Below are positions 41,361 through 53,158 of a stretch of DNA of 64,000 nucleotides, one piece after another; within the stretch, counting starts at the first letter, position 1; each line of letters starts with the position of its first letter. A model generated the notes under the pieces. It saw only the letters and a list, made by a program, of their open reading frames with translations, had not been told where the DNA came from and made no database searches. Origin of the DNA: Halomonas gemina (GTDB taxonomy: Bacteria > Pseudomonadota > Gammaproteobacteria > Pseudomonadales > Halomonadaceae); contig NZ_JAMJPK010000008.1 of NCBI RefSeq assembly GCF_023554995.1, positions 78,072 to 142,071 on the forward strand. The letters are read 5' to 3'. The translations under genes were made by a program, and so were the position numbers.

Positions 41361-43667
41361 TCAGCCGTGACGACGCCTCAGCTCCCGGGCCGCCTCGACC
41401 ATGTTGGCCAGGGCCGGCTCCACCTCGGCCCAGCCGCGGGTCTTGAGGCCGCAATCCGGGTTCACCCAGAGGCGCTCGACTGGGATGCGCTCGGCGGCCT
41501 TCTCCATCAGCGCGACCATCCAGGCCACCTCGGGGATATTGGGCGAGTGGATGTCGTAGACCCCCGGCCCGATGGCATTGGGGTAGGCGAAGTCCTGGAA
41601 GGCATCGAGCAGTTCCATGGCCGAGCGCGAGGTCTCGATGGTGATCACATCGGCGTCCAGGGCGGCAATCGACTCGATGATGTCGTTGAACTCCGAGTAG
41701 CACATGTGGGTGTGGATCTGGGTCTCGTCGCGCACGCCCGACGCGGCCAGGCGGAAGCACTCGACCGCCCAGTCGAGGTAGCCCTGCCACTCGGCACGGC
41801 GCAGCGGCAGCCCTTCGCGCAGCGCCGGCTCGTCGATCTGGATGGCGCGGATGCCGGCCGCCTCGAGGTCGACCACCTCGTCGCGCAGCGCCAGGGCGAT
41901 CTGCCGGCAGGTGGTCTCGCGGGGCTGGTCGTCGCGCACGAAGGACCACTGCAGCAGGGTGACCGGCCCGGTGAGCATACCCTTCATGGGCCTGGCGGTG
42001 AGCGACTGGGCGTACTCGCTCCAGCGCACCGTCATCGCCGCCGGGCGCACCACGTCACCGAAGAGGATCGGCGGCTTGACGCAGCGCGTCCCGTAGCTCT
42101 GCACCCAGCCGAAGCGCGTGAAGGCATAGCCGTCGAGCTGCTCGCCGAAGTATTCGACCATGTCGTTGCGCTCGGGCTCGCCGTGTACCGGCATGTCGAT
42201 GCCCAGCGCTTCCTGGCGGGCCACCACCCGGGCGATCTCCTCGCGCATCCGTGCCTCATAGGCCTCGCACGAGAGCTCGCCGGCCTTGAAGGCGCGCCGG
42301 TCGGCGCGGATCTCCGCCGTCTGGGGGAAGGAGCCGATCGTCGTAGTGGGGAACAGCGGCAGCGCGAGATGGCGCTGCTGGGCCACGGCACGCTCGGCGA
42401 AGGGGGACCGGCGCCTGATATCGGCCGCCGTGATTCCGGCCATCCGTTCGGCTACCTCGGGGCGATGCAGGCGAGGCGCCTCGCGACGCGACTGCAGGGC
42501 CCGGCTGGCGGCCTCCACGCGGTCGCGCTCTGCGGCGGTGGCGCGGCCGTCCAGCAGGCGCGCCAGGGCGGCCGTCTCGTCGAGCTTCTGTCGGGCGAAG
42601 GCCAGCCAGCTGCCGAGTTCGGCATCCAGCGTGGTTTCCGCGGCCAGGTCCACCGGCACGTGCAGCAGCGAGCAGCTGGTGGCGATCCATAGCCGCTCGC
42701 CCAGGCGCATGCGCGCCGTGGCCAGGCGTTCGCGCAGCAGGGCCAGGTCGGCCCGCCAGACGTTGCGCCCGTCGATGGCCCCCACCGAAAGCACCTTGTG
42801 GGGCAGCAGGCGGTCCAGCACCGCCTCCAGCTGTGCCGGGGCACGCACCACGTCGATGTGCAGGCCTTCCACCGGCAGGCCCACCGCCAGCGAGAGGTTG
42901 TCGCCCAGGCCACCGAAACAGCTCGCCAGCAGCAGCCTGACGGGGGCCGCCTGCAGGCGATGGTAGGCGCGCTCGAAGGCCTGCCGCCAGGCCAGGGGCA
43001 GGTCCTGCACCAGCGCCGTCTCGTCGAGCTGCACCCACTCGACGCCCTGCCCGGCCAGCCGCTGCAGGACCTCGACGTAGACATCGAGGACGCCGTCGAG
43101 CAGCGCGAGCCGGTCGAAGTCGTCGCCGGCATCGCTCCGCCCCTTGCCCAGCCACAGCCAGGTCAGCGGGCCGGTCAAGGCCACCTTGACCGGGTGGCCG
43201 GCGCTCCGGGCCTCATCCACCTGGTCGAACAGCCGGCTGCTGGCCAGGCGGAAGCGCTGCCCCGGGCGCAGTTCCGGGACCAGGTAGTGATAGTTGGTAT
43301 CGAAGTACTTGGTCATCTCGCAGGCCGCGGCCGGCTCGCCGCTGGGAGCCCGCCCCCTGGCCATGCGGAAGGCGGTGTCCAGCGCCACCTCACCGCGCGC
43401 CACCTCCTCCTCGGCACCGAAACGGGCCGGCACCGCCCCCAGCAGCACCGAGACGTCGAGTACCTGGTCGTAGAAGGCGAAGTCCCCCACCGTGACCAGG
43501 TCGAGTCCGGCCTCGCGCTGGGCCGCCCAGTTCGCCAGGCGCAGGTCGCGCCCGATGGCCTCCAGGGCCTGCTGGTCGATGTCGCCCTGCCAGTAGGCCT
43601 CGGTGGCGCGCTTCAGTTCGCGATCCGCGCCGATGCGCGGATAGCCGATAACATGAGCCAGCGTCAT
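41361..43667 (-). CDS. metE: Cobalamin-independent methionine synthase MetE
   Basis: MetE transfers a methyl group from methyl-tetrahydrofolate triglutamate to homocysteine. The 768-residue protein has the N-terminal '[16 protein letters not shown]' and '[15 protein letters not shown]', and the C-terminal zinc site '[10 protein letters not shown]' with the second cysteine in '[13 protein letters not shown]'. Length is normal (E. coli 753). It is divergent from metR with 103 bp between them, where MetR-type sites are visible. Confidence 0.98.
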   Translation of the reverse strand: MTLAHVIGYPRIGADRELKRATEAYWQGDIDQQALEAIGRDLRLANWAAQREAGLDLVTVGDFAFYDQVLDVSVLLGAVPARFGAEEEVARGEVALDTAFRMARGRAPSGEPAAACEMTKYFDTNYHYLVPELRPGQRFRLASSRLFDQVDEARSAGHPVKVALTGPLTWLWLGKGRSDAGDDFDRLALLDGVLDVYVEVLQRLAGQGVEWVQLDETALVQDLPLAWRQAFERAYHRLQAAPVRLLLASCFGGLGDNLSLAVGLPVEGLHIDVVRAPAQLEAVLDRLLPHKVLSVGAIDGRNVWRADLALLRERLATARMRLGERLWIATSCSLLHVPVDLAAETTLDAELGSWLAFARQKLDETAALARLLDGRATAAERDRVEAASRALQSRREAPRLHRPEVAERMAGITAADIRRRSPFAERAVAQQRHLALPLFPTTTIGSFPQTAEIRADRRAFKAGELSCEAYEARMREEIARVVARQEALGIDMPVHGEPERNDMVEYFGEQLDGYAFTRFGWVQSYGTRCVKPPILFGDVVRPAAMTVRWSEYAQSLTARPMKGMLTGPVTLLQWSFVRDDQPRETTCRQIALALRDEVVDLEAAGIRAIQIDEPALREGLPLRRAEWQGYLDWAVECFRLAASGVRDETQIHTHMCYSEFNDIIESIAALDADVITIETSRSAMELLDAFQDFAYPNAIGPGVYDIHSPNIPEVAWMVALMEKAAERIPVERLWVNPDCGLKTRGWAEVEPALANMVEAARELRRRHG

Positions 43668-43746
43668 GATGACGTCCTTTCTGCATGAATGATGCCGGGA
43701 AGTCTCGCTGGCCAGGGGGAGTGAATCAAACTAAACTTCCTAATCT

Positions 43747-43759
43747 TGAAGATGAATCA
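43747..43759 (+). promoter_or_regulatory. MetR-type operator in the metE-metR intergenic region
   Basis: TGAAGATGAATCA matches the MetR consensus TGAANNTNNTTCA except at one position. An overlapping half-site, TGAATCAGGCTCA, follows six bases later with more mismatches. The site lies 12 bp before the metR start, so it could serve autorepression and metE activation. Confidence 0.65.
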
Positions 43760-43770
43760 GGCTCACTCGA

Positions 43771-44685
43771 ATGCTCGAACTCCGTCACCTGCGCACCCTG
43801 GTCGCCCTGCGCGATGCCGGCTCCCTGGTGGAGGCCGCCGAACGCGTGCACCTGACCCAGTCGGCCCTCTCCCACCAGATCAAGGACCTGGAGGAGCGCC
43901 TGGGCAGCCCGCTGTTCCTGCGCAAGAGCCGGCCGGTGGAGTTCACCCGGGCCGGCACGCGCCTGCTGACCCTGGCCGAGCAGGTCCTGCCGCTGGTGCG
44001 CATGGCGGAGCGCGACCTGGCCCGGCTGGCCGGCAACGAGCGGGGGCGGCTGCACATGGCCATCGAGTGCCATAGCTGCTTCCAGTGGCTGATGCCCACC
44101 ATCGACCACTTCCGCGACCACTGGCCGGAGGTGGAGATCGACATCCCCGGCGGCCACCACTTCGACCCCCTGCCGGCGCTGGCCCGCGAGCAGCTCGACC
44201 TGGTGATCACCGCCGACCCTCAGCCGCTGCCCGGCATCCACTACGAACCGCTGTTCCGCTACGAGGGCCTGCTGGCGGTGGCCCGCCAGCACCCCCTGGC
44301 GGGTCGCCCCTTCGTCACGCCCGCGGAGCTGGCCGAGGAGACCCTGATCACCTACCCGGTGGAACATTCCCGGCTGGACGTCTTCACCCAGTTCCTCGAT
44401 CCCGCCGGGGTGCGGCCGAAGGAGGTACGCACCGCCGAGCTGACGATCATGATGATGCAGCTGGTGGCCAGCGGACGCGGCGTCTGCGCGCTGCCCAACT
44501 GGGCGCTCACCGAGTACCTGGAGCGCGACTACGTCAAGGCCGTGGCCCTGGGCGAGAAGGGGGTGTGGAGCACGCTGTTCGCGGCGATCCGCGAGGAGAC
44601 CCGCGGCGCGCCCTGGATGGAGGACTTCCTGCGCACCGCCCGGGAGACCTCCTTCGCGGTGCTGGAGGGGATCAGGCCGGCGTAG
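43771..44685 (+). CDS. metR: LysR-type transcriptional regulator MetR
   Basis: The 304-residue regulator has an N-terminal winged helix-turn-helix ('LVEAAERVHLTQSALSHQIKDLEERL', here in part) and a C-terminal co-inducer domain with 'CHSCFQWLMPTIDHFRDHWPEVE' (in part). MetR activates metE with homocysteine as co-inducer. Divergence from metE is the classic context. Its 3' end overlaps the convergent histidine kinase gene by 14 bp. Confidence 0.95.
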   Translation: MLELRHLRTLVALRDAGSLVEAAERVHLTQSALSHQIKDLEERLGSPLFLRKSRPVEFTRAGTRLLTLAEQVLPLVRMAERDLARLAGNERGRLHMAIECHSCFQWLMPTIDHFRDHWPEVEIDIPGGHHFDPLPALAREQLDLVITADPQPLPGIHYEPLFRYEGLLAVARQHPLAGRPFVTPAELAEETLITYPVEHSRLDVFTQFLDPAGVRPKEVRTAELTIMMMQLVASGRGVCALPNWALTEYLERDYVKAVALGEKGVWSTLFAAIREETRGAPWMEDFLRTARETSFAVLEGIRPA

Positions 44686-46288
44686 CGTTGCGCCGCGGCA
44701 GCAGCAGGGTGAAGCGCGCCCCGCCAAGCGCGGCGCTGACATCCACCATCACGCTGCCGCCGTGCCAGGCCATGACCTTCTGCACGATGGAGAGCCCCAG
44801 GCCGTAGCCGCCGGAGCGGCGGGTGCGGCTGTCGTCCAGGCGGGCGAAGGGCTTGAAGACCTCGGTGCGCGCCGCCGCGGGGATGCCGGGGCCATCGTCC
44901 TCCACGTCCAAGCGCACCAGCCGGGGTTCGCTCTGCAGGCGGATCACCACCCGGCTGCGGGCGTGACGGCAGGCATTGGCCACCAGGTTCTGCAGCGCCC
45001 GCTGCAGGTAGCGGGGCTCCGCCTGCACCTCCACCTCCGGCCCCTCGTCCAGTTCGATGCGGATGTCGCGATGCAGCGGCCGCAGCGCCTCGATGACCCG
45101 CTCGGCCATGGCGCGGCAGTCGACCAGCGAGGTCTCGAACTCGGCACCGTTGGCCGTCTCGCTGCCCAGCCGGGCATAGGTGAGGATCTCGTCGATCAAC
45201 TCGTCGAGCTCGGTGATGTCGCCATCGACGCCCTCCAGCTGCCGACGGATCGCCGGATCGTCGGTCATGTCCTCGACCATCTGCACCGCGAAGCGGATGC
45301 GCGCCACCGGCGTGCGCAGCTCGTGGGAGACGGCGCGGATCATGTCCTGCTGGGCACGCAGCAGCGACTGCACCTGGGCGGCCATGCCGTTGAAGGCCAT
45401 TCCCAGCCGCCCCAGGAAGTCGCCGCTTTCCACCTTGACGCGGGTATCCAGGCGCCCGCCGGCGATTCGCGTGGCCGCCAGCTCCAGCCGCGCCATGCGC
45501 GCCTCCACCCCGCGCACGATCAGGTAGATGATCGCCGCCAGCACGCCGAGCAGCAGCACCAGCAGCAGCAGCTGCAGCGAGACCGGCAGCGGCTCGAAGG
45601 CCTTCACCGGGCCGATGGCCAGCCAGCGGGTCTGCGGGTCGCTGCCGGGCATCAGGCGGTACATCGCCATGGACCAGCGCCCCGGCAGCAGGCGGATCAC
45701 CACCTCACCCTCGGCCAGCCGCGCCAGCTGGCGGGTATCCAGCCCCTCGGGCGGGGAGTCGCTCAGCTGCAGCGGAATGCCGTCACCGGCGACCCGCTCC
45801 AGCTGGGCCCGGCGCGCGTCGCCAGACAGCTGGGCGAGCCACTCGGCGAGCAGCTCGGTGAGCCCGCGCAGCTGCTGCTCGCTGAGGCTCGCCACGTCGA
45901 CCTCCAGCAGCCGCTCGCCACCGGGCAGCAGGCGCTGCAGGCGCCAGCCATGCTCGCCCCGAGGCATGACCAGCACACGGCCACGCTCGAGGCGCGAGCG
46001 GGAGAAGTAGTTCAGGGAAAGATCATCGACCGACACCAGCCGCAGGGTCATGTCGAGCTGTTCTGAGCGGCTTGCCAACCACGCCTCGCGCCCGGACTCG
46101 GGCAGCGAGTCGACCCAGGCGGTCAGCACCCGCATCGGCGGCTCGACCAGCTGCTCGCGATAGTGTTCGCGGCGCACCTGGTCGACCATGGCCAGCCCCA
46201 GCAGGGCCAGGCCGAAGGTCAGCAGCAGCGCCAGCGCCAGCAGGACATAGACGCGCAGGAAGGTGCTGTCGGCCAGGGTCCGACGCAT
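44672..46288 (-). CDS. rstB: Sensor histidine kinase, RstB-like
   Basis: The 538-residue kinase has two membrane spans (about 11-32 and 235-255), a periplasmic sensor region of about 200 residues, a HAMP linker ('LELAATRIAGGRLDTRV') and the phospho-acceptor motif 'AVSHELRTPVARIRFAV'. Its ATPase domain carries the N-box 'NLVANACRHA' and 'DDGPGIP'. It is 3 bp downstream of its response regulator. Similarity of the pair to E. coli RstA/RstB supports the name; the signal is unknown. The 3' end overlaps metR by 14 bp. Confidence 0.85.
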   Translation of the reverse strand: MRRTLADSTFLRVYVLLALALLLTFGLALLGLAMVDQVRREHYREQLVEPPMRVLTAWVDSLPESGREAWLASRSEQLDMTLRLVSVDDLSLNYFSRSRLERGRVLVMPRGEHGWRLQRLLPGGERLLEVDVASLSEQQLRGLTELLAEWLAQLSGDARRAQLERVAGDGIPLQLSDSPPEGLDTRQLARLAEGEVVIRLLPGRWSMAMYRLMPGSDPQTRWLAIGPVKAFEPLPVSLQLLLLVLLLGVLAAIIYLIVRGVEARMARLELAATRIAGGRLDTRVKVESGDFLGRLGMAFNGMAAQVQSLLRAQQDMIRAVSHELRTPVARIRFAVQMVEDMTDDPAIRRQLEGVDGDITELDELIDEILTYARLGSETANGAEFETSLVDCRAMAERVIEALRPLHRDIRIELDEGPEVEVQAEPRYLQRALQNLVANACRHARSRVVIRLQSEPRLVRLDVEDDGPGIPAAARTEVFKPFARLDDSRTRRSGGYGLGLSIVQKVMAWHGGSVMVDVSAALGGARFTLLLPRRNATPA

Positions 46289-46291
46289 GGT

Positions 46292-47005
46292 TCAGCCGTC
46301 CCTGACGAAGAGGTAGCCCTTGCTGCGCACCGTCTTGATGCGGTGCGGCTGGTTGGGATCGTCGCCGATCTTGGGACGAATGCGCGAGACACGCACGTCG
46401 ATGGAGCGATCCTGACCGTCGTACCTGATGCCGCGCAGGCGGTCGAAGATCTCCTCGCGGGTCAGCACCCGGCCGGCGTTGCTGGCCAGCAGCCAGAGCA
46501 GGTCGAACTCGGCACTGGTCAGGTCGATGCGCTCGCCGTCCAGCCAGGCCTCGCGGGTAGCGTTGTCGATCACCAGGTCGGCGAAGGTCAGTCGGGTCTC
46601 CTCGCCGACCTCGGTCGGCTCGGCACGCCGCAGCAGGGCGCGCATGCGTGCCAGCAGCACCCGCGGCTGCACCGGCTTGGGCACGTAGTCGTCGGCGCCC
46701 ATCTCCAGGCCCAGCACCTGGTCCATGTCGTCGGTGCGCGCGGTGAGCATCATGATCGGGCCGGGGTACTCGCTGCGCACCCGGCGGCAGATCGACAGGC
46801 CATCCTCGCCCGGCAGCATCAGGTCGAGGATCACCAGGTCCGGCTGCAGGGAGAGGATCCGCTCCACCCCGCGGGCGCCGTCGGCCTCCACCGTGACCCG
46901 GAAGCCGTTGGCCTCAAGGTAATCGCGGGTCAGGCCGGCCAGCCGCTCGTCATCCTCGATGATCAGCACATGATCCTGTTCCTGGGCTTGCAAGCTGTCG
47001 TCCAT
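46292..47005 (-). CDS. rstA: OmpR-family response regulator, RstA-like
   Basis: The protein of about 237 residues has a receiver domain ('VLIIEDDERLAG', phospho-acceptor Asp in 'LVILDLMLPGEDG', Lys in 'YVPKPVQP') and a winged-helix DNA-binding domain ('SAEFDLLWLLASNAGRVLTREEI' in part, 'SIDVRVSRIRPKIGD'). The start is taken at 47005, where GGAAC and AGAGG precede the ATG; an ATG at 47017 would add four residues. It leads the two-gene operon with the kinase. Confidence 0.88.
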   Translation of the reverse strand: MDDSLQAQEQDHVLIIEDDERLAGLTRDYLEANGFRVTVEADGARGVERILSLQPDLVILDLMLPGEDGLSICRRVRSEYPGPIMMLTARTDDMDQVLGLEMGADDYVPKPVQPRVLLARMRALLRRAEPTEVGEETRLTFADLVIDNATREAWLDGERIDLTSAEFDLLWLLASNAGRVLTREEIFDRLRGIRYDGQDRSIDVRVSRIRPKIGDDPNQPHRIKTVRSKGYLFVRDG

Positions 47006-47197
47006 CCTCTGTTCCATCCCGGCGGGCAGGTGAGCGGTCGCGGGGCTCCCGCTGTCGGGAGCCAACGCCAATAGCTAAAGGATACCCGAAATCCGGCATT
47101 CCGCCTTCCCGTCTCCACACGGCGACAGCGGGTGTCTCCGTGGCCCAACGGCGGGGCCTGGCGACGGGCGCCATTCTGCCCCACGGATGGCCACAGC

Positions 47198-47217
47198 CGA
47201 TCCACAGGTTATCCACT
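47198..47217 (+). promoter_or_regulatory. Two DnaA-box-like sequences upstream of nrdA
   Basis: CGATCCACA (47198-47206, 7 of 9) and TTATCCACT (47209-47217, 8 of 9) match the DnaA box TTATCCACA and have the same orientation. They lie just upstream of the predicted -35 element. In E. coli, DnaA also regulates nrdAB, so a link of dNTP supply to replication initiation is plausible. Confidence 0.55.
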
Positions 47218-47245
47218 TGATGGGGGCCGAAAAGCACACTATCTT
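47217..47245 (+). promoter_or_regulatory. Candidate nrdA promoter
   Basis: TTGATG (47217-47222) and TATCTT (47240-47245) are spaced by 17 bp, each with 4 of 6 consensus positions. The -10 lies inside the first NrdR-like box. The rest of the 360-bp stretch between rstA and nrdA (from 47018) shows no other gene. Confidence 0.5.
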
Positions 47246-47280
47246 GTGTCTCGATCCGACAGGAACACTACATCATGTGC
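47234..47280 (+). promoter_or_regulatory. Tandem NrdR boxes upstream of nrdA
   Basis: Box 1, GCACACTATCTTGTGT (47234-47249), matches 13 of 16 and box 2, ACACTACATCATGTGC (47265-47280), matches 12 of 16 of the NrdR consensus ACACWATATATWGTGT. Their start-to-start distance is 31 bp, three helical turns, the spacing known for NrdR-repressed promoters. Box 1 overlaps the predicted -10. Confidence 0.8.
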
Positions 47281-47366
47281 CTTAGCAACCGGCAGCATGC
47301 CTGTCAACCGTCGCCCGAGAGGCGGCCTTCGACCATTCGACTCACCAGTCAGGGACCCCCGGCGCC

Positions 47367-50267
<2,901 letters not shown>

Positions 50268-50269
50268 GC

Positions 50270-50346
50270 GCCAAGCGCCAAGCGCCAAGCACCAAGCGCC
50301 AAGCGCCAAGCGCCAAGCGCCAAGCGCCAAGCGCCAAGCGCCAAGC
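50270..50346 (+). repeat. Heptanucleotide tandem repeat (GCCAAGC), 11 copies, between nrdA and nrdB
   Basis: Eleven 7-bp units run without a gap from 3 bp after the nrdA stop. Only unit 4 (50291-50297) differs, with A for G. The array is in the spacer, so its copy number can change without altering a protein. Confidence 0.98.
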
Positions 50347-50350
50347 AAGA

Positions 50351-50373
50351 GAGGGAAGGCTTTGCCCTCCCTC
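50351..50373 (+). other. Hairpin in the nrdA-nrdB spacer
   Basis: GAGGGAAGGC and GCCCTCCCTC pair with one mismatch around a 3-base loop, directly after the heptamer array. No T-run follows, so it is more likely an RNA-stability or processing element than a terminator. Confidence 0.55.
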
Positions 50374-50448
50374 GCGTCAACCACCAATCCTGGCCGAGGC
50401 GCCGAGCGCGTCCGCCACATCATCCGGACCACCACCGGGAGAGAAACG

Positions 50449-51699
50449 ATGCTTAATTGGGACGAGTTCCACGAAGACGAGACCACGGTCGCCGAGCAAC
50501 CCAAGCCGGCTCCCGCGCCTCAGCCCGCCGCCGAGCCCAAAGCTGAGCCCGCGCGCGAAGCGGCCGTGAAAGAGAGTGCCGGTCGCTACGTTGCGGCCGA
50601 CGAGGATCGCCTGGCACGGGCGCGCAAGTCACTCGACGAGCTCGACGTGGCCGCCGGCCTCGAGGAGCTGGAGATGGGCGCGGCGCGCATCGAGGTCGAC
50701 GACAAGCAGATGATCAATGCCCGCGCCGACCTCAATCAGCTGGTGCCCTTCAAGTACGAGTGGGCCTGGCAGAAGTACCTGGACGGCAGCGCCAACCACT
50801 GGATGCCCCAGGAAGTGAACATGAACGCCGACATCGCCCTGTGGAAGAGCGCCGAGGGCCTCACCGCGGACGAGCGTCGCATCGTCGAGCGCAGCCTGGG
50901 CTACTTCTCAACGGCGGACTCGCTGGTGGCCAACAACCTGGTGCTGGCGCTCTACCGCCTGATCACCAACCCCGAGTGCCGCCAGTACCTGCTGCGCCAG
51001 GCCTTCGAGGAGGCGATCCACACCCACGCCTACCAGTACTGCGTGGAGTCGTTGGGCATGGACGAGGGCGAGGTCTTCAACATGTACCGCGAGGTGCCCT
51101 CGGTGGCCGCCAAGTCCGCCTGGAGCCTCAAGCACACCCAGTCGCTGGCGCGCCCGGACTTCAACACCGGCACCACCGAGACCGACCAGGAGCTGCTGCG
51201 CAACCTGATCGCCTTCTACTGCGTCACCGAGGGCATCTTCTTCTACTGCGGCTTCAGCCAGATCCTCTCCATGGGCCGGCGCAACAAGATGACCGGGGTG
51301 GCCGAGCAGTTCCAGTACATCCTGCGCGACGAGTCCATGCACCTGAACTTCGGCGTGGACATGATCAACCAGATCAAGATCGAGAACCCCCAGCTGTGGA
51401 CGCCCGAGTTCCAGGACGAATGCACCCAGATGATCCTCGAGGGCACCGAGCTGGAGATCGCCTATGCCCGGGACACCATGCCCCGCGGCGTGCTGGGCAT
51501 GAACGCGGCGATCATGGAGGAGTACCTGCACTTCATCTGCAACCGCCGCCTGGCGCAGATCGGCCTCAAGGAGCAGTTCCCCGGCGCGCAGAACCCCTTC
51601 CCGTGGATGAGCGAGATCATCGACCTGCGCAAGGAGAAGAACTTCTTCGAGACCCGCGTCACCGAGTACCAGGTGGGCGGCGCACTGAGCTGGGATTGA
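50449..51699 (+). CDS. nrdB: Class Ia ribonucleotide reductase, beta subunit
   Basis: NrdB holds the diiron-tyrosyl radical. The 416-residue protein has an acidic, Ala- and Pro-rich N-terminal tail (about 1-75) and the R2 fold with ligand segments '[14 protein letters not shown]', '[14 protein letters not shown]', '[13 protein letters not shown]' and '[13 protein letters not shown]'. The radical-transfer tail ends near '[12 protein letters not shown]'. The ATG at 50449 follows GGGAGAGA. Length equals Pseudomonas NrdB. It is read with nrdA. Confidence 0.97.
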   Translation: MLNWDEFHEDETTVAEQPKPAPAPQPAAEPKAEPAREAAVKESAGRYVAADEDRLARARKSLDELDVAAGLEELEMGAARIEVDDKQMINARADLNQLVPFKYEWAWQKYLDGSANHWMPQEVNMNADIALWKSAEGLTADERRIVERSLGYFSTADSLVANNLVLALYRLITNPECRQYLLRQAFEEAIHTHAYQYCVESLGMDEGEVFNMYREVPSVAAKSAWSLKHTQSLARPDFNTGTTETDQELLRNLIAFYCVTEGIFFYCGFSQILSMGRRNKMTGVAEQFQYILRDESMHLNFGVDMINQIKIENPQLWTPEFQDECTQMILEGTELEIAYARDTMPRGVLGMNAAIMEEYLHFICNRRLAQIGLKEQFPGAQNPFPWMSEIIDLRKEKNFFETRVTEYQVGGALSWD

Positions 51700-51718
51700 A
51701 CAGAATGGGAATATGATG

Positions 51719-51753
51719 ACGCCCTGTCCGGCCCTGCCGGGCGGGGCGTTTTT
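51719..51753 (+). terminator. Intrinsic terminator after nrdB
   Basis: An outer stem ACGCCC / GGGCGT and inner stem CCGGC / GCCGG are followed by TTTTT, 20 bp after the nrdB stop. Confidence 0.85.
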
Positions 51754-51795
51754 CATGGCCCGGCAACAACAGGCACAACACCGGAGGGCAATCCG

Positions 51796-52125
51796 ATGCA
51801 TGTAACCCAAGCCGTAGCACGTCGCGACTCCCGGGCGTGGCAGTCCGCCCTGGACCAGGCGCTCAGCGCCCATGACAGCGAAGACGCCCTGGCCCGCTAT
51901 CCCCATGTGGCCTTCGCCTTTCCGTCGTCATCCCCCAACCCCTACTCGCGGGACTATCCGCTGCTCGACTACCGGGAGCTCAAGGAGTGGGCGACCTCGC
52001 GGGGCTGGCGGGTACGGCCGGCCCCCGAGCACGCCCCCGACGGCGAGAAGTACAGCCCGCCGGTGCGCTTCACCCGGCTGCCCCAGGGCAGCGCGCGTCC
52101 CGCTGCCGCGCCGAGGCGCCATTGA
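51796..52125 (+). CDS. Hypothetical protein (109 aa)
   Basis: The family is not recognised. The product is soluble, with a helical, Ala-rich first third and a Pro- and Arg-rich C-terminal tail. It contains 'PHVAFAFPSSSPNPYSRDYPLL' in part and 'ELKEWATSRGWRV'. CCGGAGG precedes the ATG. The last 60 bp are part of a 74-bp segment repeated at 53592. Its only neighbours are nrdB upstream and a secreted protein gene on the other strand. Confidence 0.6.
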   Translation: MHVTQAVARRDSRAWQSALDQALSAHDSEDALARYPHVAFAFPSSSPNPYSRDYPLLDYRELKEWATSRGWRVRPAPEHAPDGEKYSPPVRFTRLPQGSARPAAAPRRH

Positions 52126-52139
52126 GCCACCCCGCCCGG
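52066..52139 (+). repeat. 74-bp direct repeat, copy A
   Basis: This segment covers the 3' end of the 109-residue hypothetical gene and 14 bp beyond. It is repeated at 53592-53665 with five mismatches (about 93 percent identity). Confidence 0.93.
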
Positions 52140-52310
52140 GACCTCTGGCCGGAACCAGTGCCAGCAGCCAGATCGTCGAGAGCCCAGCGCTTGGCAGTCT
52201 CGGTCTGCGCCCACGTTGGGCAAAGCAGAGATTGGAAAAGACGCACTTGCAGGAAGGACTCTAAAAAGTGGACAGGAACCGGCAGCCGTGAGGTGATACC
52301 GAATACAGGA

Positions 52311-52343
52311 GCCCCTCTCTATCATCGGGATGTCGAGAGGGGC
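52311..52343 (-). terminator. Hairpin downstream of the 140-aa secreted protein gene
   Basis: A perfect 9-bp stem (GCCCCTCTC / GAGAGGGGC) with a 15-base loop lies 12 bp beyond the stop of the minus-strand gene at 52356. It has no T-run. The rest of the 230-bp gap around it shows no gene. Confidence 0.45.
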
Positions 52344-52355
52344 CGGCAACAGGGG

Positions 52356-52778
52356 CTACAGCTGATTGCCTTCCTGGAACTCCAGTAGCTCGAAGGTCAT
52401 GTCGCCGTCGGAGTTGTATTTTTTCACCGTATCCTCAGCTTTCAACAGTGTAAGGCAACGCAGGCGCCCTTGGTCGTTGGTCATCGAGAGGCAAACGCGG
52501 TCATCGTCGGTGATACCGTAATAGCCGGTATCGGACCAGTCGCCATCGATCATTTTTCCGGACAGTACGTTATCCTCGCTATAGTGAAACAGGAACCGAT
52601 TGTCTCCCGATTTCGCGGTCACCGTCTTGCTAACGATCAGTTCGGCAATTTCATCAGATGTAAGCTGTGTCGCCCCGGCTTGCAGGGCGACCTCTTGTTC
52701 CGAGGCCGACGCTGTGCCGGCAGTTGCCACAAGAACGGAAACCAGCAGTGTCCCGATCCAGGTCCTCGCGGTCATCAT
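52356..52778 (-). CDS. Hypothetical secreted protein (140 aa)
   Basis: The family is not recognised. A signal peptide occupies about residues 1-26 ('TAGTASASEQE'). The mature protein has 'LTSDEIAELIVSKTVT', then 'GDWSDTGYYGITDDDRVCLSM' in part, and two cysteines near 'VCLSM' and 'LRCLTLL' that may pair. The layout (start motif, then a GxW-like turn, then paired cysteines) recalls small periplasmic beta proteins such as DUF995, but this is only an impression. A strong GGAGGA precedes the ATG. Base composition (more A and T) differs from neighbours. Confidence 0.65.
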   Translation of the reverse strand: MMTARTWIGTLLVSVLVATAGTASASEQEVALQAGATQLTSDEIAELIVSKTVTAKSGDNRFLFHYSEDNVLSGKMIDGDWSDTGYYGITDDDRVCLSMTNDQGRLRCLTLLKAEDTVKKYNSDGDMTFELLEFQEGNQL

Positions 52779-53158
52779 GCCCTTTCCTCCTTAGTTGTCA
52801 GACTTGAGAAAGCGCGTCAGTGGCTGTACGGACGACGCAGTCTTCGTTCCTTGACGACGGGAGATTCTCCTCACGGTCAATCTTTCACGCCACAAGCCCA
52901 AGTCACTCGGTAGCGCCTTCCTAGCTTTGCTTTGCTCATCTCCCGGCCTTGTCGATCCGCCAATGGGAGATTTACCCAGCGATTACCGGCGGACATTCAT
53001 GCCCCCTCCCCCGCCTTGCGGCCCATCCATCCTGCTGAGTTGCCGAAGGACATGAAGGTGGCTGGTAGATACTTCTCACCCTAGCTCAGGGGGGCCAGTT
53101 GCGCTTGGTCCCAACCGGATCGGGAAGATGCTCCGCACCCCCGCCGGGAAGGCGGCTG
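52779..53158. other. 380-bp stretch without recognisable gene
   Basis: No coding frame with plausible composition, RNA gene or strong repeat was seen. Short frames here are without ribosome-binding sites. It probably represents decayed DNA between the secreted-protein gene and the rhomboid remnant. Confidence 0.6.

Noticed and set aside
43668..43770. Riboswitch upstream of metE
   Set aside because: The gap is 103 bp and shared with divergent metR. No SAM or cobalamin riboswitch core was visible; MetR sites explain control better.
50270..50346. CRISPR array
   Set aside because: Units are only 7 bp, directly adjacent and without spacers, and no cas gene is near; it is a simple tandem repeat. 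The Cas4-like domain in the helicase is part of a repair protein.
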